Below are positions 46,063 to 64,000 of a stretch of DNA of 64,000 nt, piece by piece; position 1 is the first letter of the stretch; the number at the start of each line of letters is the position of its first letter. The notes below the pieces were generated by a model. The model ran no database searches, was not told the origin of the DNA, and saw only the letters and a program-made list of their open reading frames with translations. The stretch is taken from positions 30,750,687 through 30,814,686 of the forward strand of contig OZ024858.1 of NCBI GenBank assembly GCA_964017155.1, given 5' to 3'. Source of the stretch: Oasisia sp. SBJ-2009. Lineage: Eukaryota > Annelida > Polychaeta > Sabellida > Siboglinidae. The position numbers and the translations under genes were made by a program.

Positions 46063-46355
46063 TGCGACCAACTGGTCGTAGAGAGGTATTTGCTGCATGC
46101 ACCAAATAACTCTATGCGACCAGTTGGTCGCAGAAATGGCGCCGGTAGTCTTTTATCGGTCGGCGACTGCCGTACGGCGGTTTGCAGTAGTCTGTACTGG
46201 TCTTTAGGTGGTCTTAAGCAGTCTGCGGCCACTAAGGTCGCCGACTGGTGGGCGACCATGGTCGCCGACTGCTAAAGACCACCTAAAGACCAGTCGGCGA
46301 CCGCCCAAAGTTATCTGATTTCCCCTGATTTGAAGCATAACCATCTTCAGATATG
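46063..46355. repeat. GTCGCCGAC-rich palindromic DNA with a 99-bp hairpin
   Basis: ACTGGTCTTTAGGTGGTCTT (46196-46215) pairs with its reverse complement at 46275-46294. The stem extends inwards with AGCAGTC/GACTGCT. The loop contains the 14-bp perfect palindrome GCGACCATGGTCGC (46252-46265). Also present is an inverted pair GACCAACTGGTCG/GACCAGTTGGTCG at about 46067-46130. Confidence 0.85.
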
Positions 46356-46458
46356 TCCTGGCCTGGCCTGGCCTGGCCTGGCCTGGCCTGGCCTGGCCTG
46401 GCCTGGCCTGGCCTGGCCTGGCCTGGCCTGGCCTGGCCTGGCCTGGCCTGGCCTGGCC
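46356..46458. repeat. (CCTGG)n pentanucleotide repeat, about 20 copies
   Basis: Uninterrupted CCTGG/TGGCC units. The open frames on both strands (PGLAW and QARPG repeats) are artefacts. Confidence 0.97.
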
Positions 46459-47840
46459 CTTCAGCTGGATACAGATCACAGATACATCTGGAACATCTGG
46501 AACACCTGGAGATGTGTCCTCATCGACAGCTGGCAATACACTGAAATGTCCCCGCCGATCGGCATATATATATATACCCCCGACCAACTAATCTTAACGA
46601 GGTCTGCAACCCTTCGGTGATCGCCGTGATACTACCGCCGTATGGTCTTTAATGCTCGGCGACAGGTCTGCGTTTATCAAGCGATCTCCCTGCGACTGTC
46701 GCCGAACACCGTGCGGTGGTCTCCGACCGTCGCCAACCATCTTACGGCGACCATACGGCGACAAATCGTTGCCGATTGGTTCCATTTCTGGCGCTTGTCG
46801 CCCACCGGTCGTACGATCGGCCCTATAGTGGTCGCCGACCACAAATATGTGTGCCTGCTAGCCATTTTTCCGCCGACGATCGTTAGTGGTCTTTAGTGGT
46901 CTTCAGTGGTCGCCGACAATTTCGTCGCTAGGTGGTCGCGAACGAGTCTTTGCGCCTATATGTGACTGGGGTATAAACGTCTGTTCAGGTGCATGTTCTT
47001 GTCCTTGGACCAATTTTTTAAATGGCAAATATTTGTTTTCTGTTATTCACAAAATAAATCGTAGCGTGAGAAACCTAAATAATTTCTTACGCAGCATACT
47101 AATTGTATTTAAACGATGAGTCGTAGTATAATAACTATATTTAAACTGTGTGTCTATGTCGTATATGTTCAATATGACTACCGTCTGTTCAGGCGAAATT
47201 TGTCTTTAGCGAAAATATCATCAGAGAATCGAAGAACAAACTGTAGTTTGTAGGTGACGTTTACAAGTCTTTACGTTTTGGGACTTATACACTGATACCA
47301 AAGCCCCGCAAAACTAAATGACCAATCAATGTTTATTTTAGCGAAGAAAGTGTCAATTTGGAAATGTACATAAATTATACTATTACGACGAAGATGACTA
47401 CTTCTCAAACCCTCGCCACTTGTTATCTCACTGCCCCCGCCGCCGTAGTCGTATGTCGCGAGGTTCCCGTCTATTTTGAATCATTTGTATGAACTCGTTT
47501 CCATGGCGAATTGCGCATTGGAAACGAGTGGAGCGCACTGGCCCAATCGAGGTAATCTGGGTTCGAACAATGAGCTGTCTTATCGAAACGTGGAAATATT
47601 CGTTGTCCCTGTTCACTTAGCTATGTCAATGGTACCAGTTTTCAGACGGTGGAAGGATACACATATTAAACGGGCTCTTCTAAAATGTTAAGACCGCTTC
47701 AGAAATAAATATATCATGTTGTCTTATAGGTTTCCGCCAAACAACATCATTATCATTGTTTAGCCGTGGTGTCTCGTGGTTGGGCTCAGTCTACTGTTTC
47801 CAGATTTACTTGTCTTGCGTTATCCACTGCCAGATGATGT
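46459..47840. other. Intergenic stretch rich in GGTCGCCGAC motifs, then unique DNA
   Basis: 46600-46960 repeats forms such as GGTCTTTAGTGGTC and GGTCGCCGACC in both orientations, as in 46063-46294, so both belong to one foldback-like family. 46960-47840 shows no recognisable gene. Confidence 0.45.
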
Positions 47841-48223
47841 CCTTCCTTGCTTCCTTGCTTCCTTGCTTCCTTGCTTCCTTGCTTCCTTGCTTCCTTGCTT
47901 CCTTCCATGCTTCCTTCCTTGCTTCCTTCCTTGCTTCCTTCCTTGCTTGCTTGCTTGCTTCCTTGCTTGCTTGCTTCCTTGCTTCCTTGCTTCCTTGCTT
48001 CCTTGCTTCCTTGCTTGCTTCCTTGCTTCCTTGCTTCCTTGCTTCCTTGCTTCCTTGCTTCCTAGCTTCCTCCCTTCCTCCCTTCCTCCCTTCCTCCCTT
48101 CCTTCCTTCCTTCCTTCCTTCCTTCCTCCCTCCCTCCCTCCCTCGCTCCCTCCCTCCCTCCCTCCCTCCCTCCCTCCCTCCCTCCCTCCCTCCCTTCCTT
48201 CCTTCCTTCCTTCCTTCCTTCCT
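47841..48223. repeat. Polypyrimidine tract: (CTTC/CTTG)n then (CTCC)n then (CTTC)n
   Basis: About 380 bp of tetranucleotide blocks changing in order from CTTCCTTG to CTCCCTTC, CTTC, CTCC and back to CTTC. From about 48071 on it is almost pure pyrimidine with mirror symmetry, which could form triplex DNA. Confidence 0.96.
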
Positions 48224-49130
48224 ACTCGTCCAGCTCGTCATCTAGATCGTTTCCCTTTATAAGGATGACACGCAATGCCCATCAGTTATCTCGTATTTTG
48301 CTGACCTATCTTGCCCAAGTCCATTTCCGACTTCTGACTTCAGGGTTCAGCGTCTAAAACCTTTGTTTTCTCTCTTAGCCAGATGTTTGTTTTCTTTCAC
48401 CCCGATGTGATGTAATGTTTGAAATACTTCTTTCCACCTCTGTTTGTGTGCCTGCTAGCAAGTTCTTTGCCTGATTTGTATTTCCGCGCCTAGAAGTAGG
48501 CTATGCATGAGATGTAGAATTGTCTCTTCAAGCACATTCCAAACTGACCTCTTGCTTTAGCTCTTCGACACTGACAGTGACGTTGTAAACTGTAAACTGC
48601 TAACTCAACGACTGAGACGTTTTTGCTGGTGTCTCACGGACAGTGTCTGTTATGGTACGGCCGAGGATCTCTGCACTGCTAAACGGCCACTGAGATTTAA
48701 ACACGGATCCCCTGGTGTCAAACGGGTTACTAGACGCAATTTCTGTGTATAGCTGGCTACTTCTACATAAAATCTTTTTGAAACGTTCCCTGTTATTAAC
48801 GGTGTTTGTAGTAGATCAAAATATCGCACAACCATTAATTCTGACGATCGTTTCGACACAAAAATTACCATTGTAAACATGTTCTGATTGCTAAGAAAGG
48901 TCCGCCTGATACCAATATGTGCAAATCTGTGACGTCAGAACTGGACATTAAGAAAGCGCGACCAAAATATGCATATTTGAAAGGTCCAGTGATATCACAA
49001 AATGTGGAATATCTATTTCACAAATTTGTGTTGGCCTTGTGGCCATGGAACTGCATAATAACAAGAAATAGGTGTTTTAGTTCCTTTAACAACGGATCCG
49101 CTGTGTCGAACGTAATAAGCCTGTAAAAAA
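48224..49130. other. Region upstream of gene 2
   Basis: No exon or element recognised. CpG content rises abruptly from about 49130. Confidence 0.45.
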
Positions 49131-49550
49131 GTCCGCGAGGGGGCAGCACCGGGGCCACGCGCACTCCGACCTTCCTCGCAGTGCGCCGGCTCCACGTAGT
49201 TGTTACGTTCCGCGAAGTTGCAGTTGCGCCTGGCGGGATCTGCCGCTGCCGGGACGGGGGCGGTGTCGTTATTTCGCGGCGTTGTTCCGAGCGACTGACG
49301 CGCTGACGGGCTGACGGGCTCACGGCTTGGCCTGATCCACGCGACCGTCGCTCGCCGTCCGGCGCGATGCGAGCAGCGAAGCACGAGTCGGCGACGAGGA
49401 TACGAATACGAAGTGCGGAGTTGGCGCGCGCGCTCACAGTCACACACGGTCTATAGCGGACAGCGAGAGAGAGGGAGAGCGAGAGGGCCCGCCTGCACCT
49501 AGGGCCGACGAGGCGAGGTGCTCCCCTTGCCACCGGGGAGAGGATACGCC
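49131..49550 (+). promoter_or_regulatory. CpG-rich promoter / 5' UTR of gene 2
   Basis: A very CpG-dense block (runs such as GGCGCGATGCGAGCAGCGAA and GGCGCGCGCGCTC) ends in GGATACGCCATGGCG, a good start context. A GAGAGAGAGGGAGAGCGAGA purine stretch lies at about 49465-49484. High CpG continues to about 50150, so the promoter region may span exon 1. Confidence 0.6.

Positions 49551-64000
<14,450 letters not shown>

Overview
This is eukaryotic, probably metazoan DNA. Coding sequence is broken into short exons with GT-AG junctions and consistent phases, introns run from about 0.5 to 13 kb, and the window is packed with micro- and minisatellites, SINEs, non-LTR retrotransposon pieces and a 12-kb satellite array. 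The gene families (invertebrate-type ALP/Enigma PDZ-LIM proteins, an LRAT-domain protein) and the repeat flavour suggest a lophotrochozoan, most likely a mollusc. That placement is inference, not proof.

Layout. 1-8.4 kb is repeat-rich and holds one LRAT-domain exon (2205-2586, with Ser in place of the usual catalytic Cys) and a decayed minus-strand relic of a high-copy nuclease-like gene (about 4910-5917). 8.4-30.4 kb is gene 1, a plus-strand Zasp/PDLIM-like gene. A CpG-rich 5' region leads into eight exons (8697-27470) that join in phase to encode an N-terminal PDZ domain, a Pro/Gly/Ala- and Asn-rich linker and a complete ALP-type LIM domain. Its introns carry minisatellites of 33, 17, 32, 19, 17 and 53 bp. 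The last of these begins inside the LIM exon and repeats that exon's splice donor about two dozen times. 28.7-30.4 kb looks like a 3' UTR.

30.66-42.81 kb is a tandem satellite of about 730 bp per unit (about 14 units, with dimeric higher-order structure). A 5'-truncated non-LTR retrotransposon sits in one unit with a 9-bp target-site duplication, and a 221-bp insertion sits in another. 43-49 kb is low-complexity DNA, a 22-bp minisatellite interrupted by a tRNA-derived SINE, hairpin-forming GTCGCC-rich DNA and a long polypyrimidine tract.

49.1-64 kb is the start of gene 2, a second PDZ gene whose first two PDZ exons have the same phases as gene 1 and an identical 152-nt second exon. Its third exon runs off the window. 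Its 13.3-kb first intron holds a (CGGG)n-(CGGA)n block, long (GTAT)n, AT-rich arrays, two retrotransposon relics, a 560-bp foldback and a (CTCA)n/(TAATTTAAC)n block ending 58 bp before the PDZ exon.

How the genes relate. Genes 1 and 2 look like tandem paralogues of the ALP/Enigma type, scaffolds that in other animals act at the muscle Z-disc and actin/alpha-actinin sites. No LIM exon of gene 2 lies in the window, and no LIM2-LIM4 (Enigma-type) exons were found after gene 1's LIM. The strongest unusual signal is the splice-donor minisatellite at 27452-28738.
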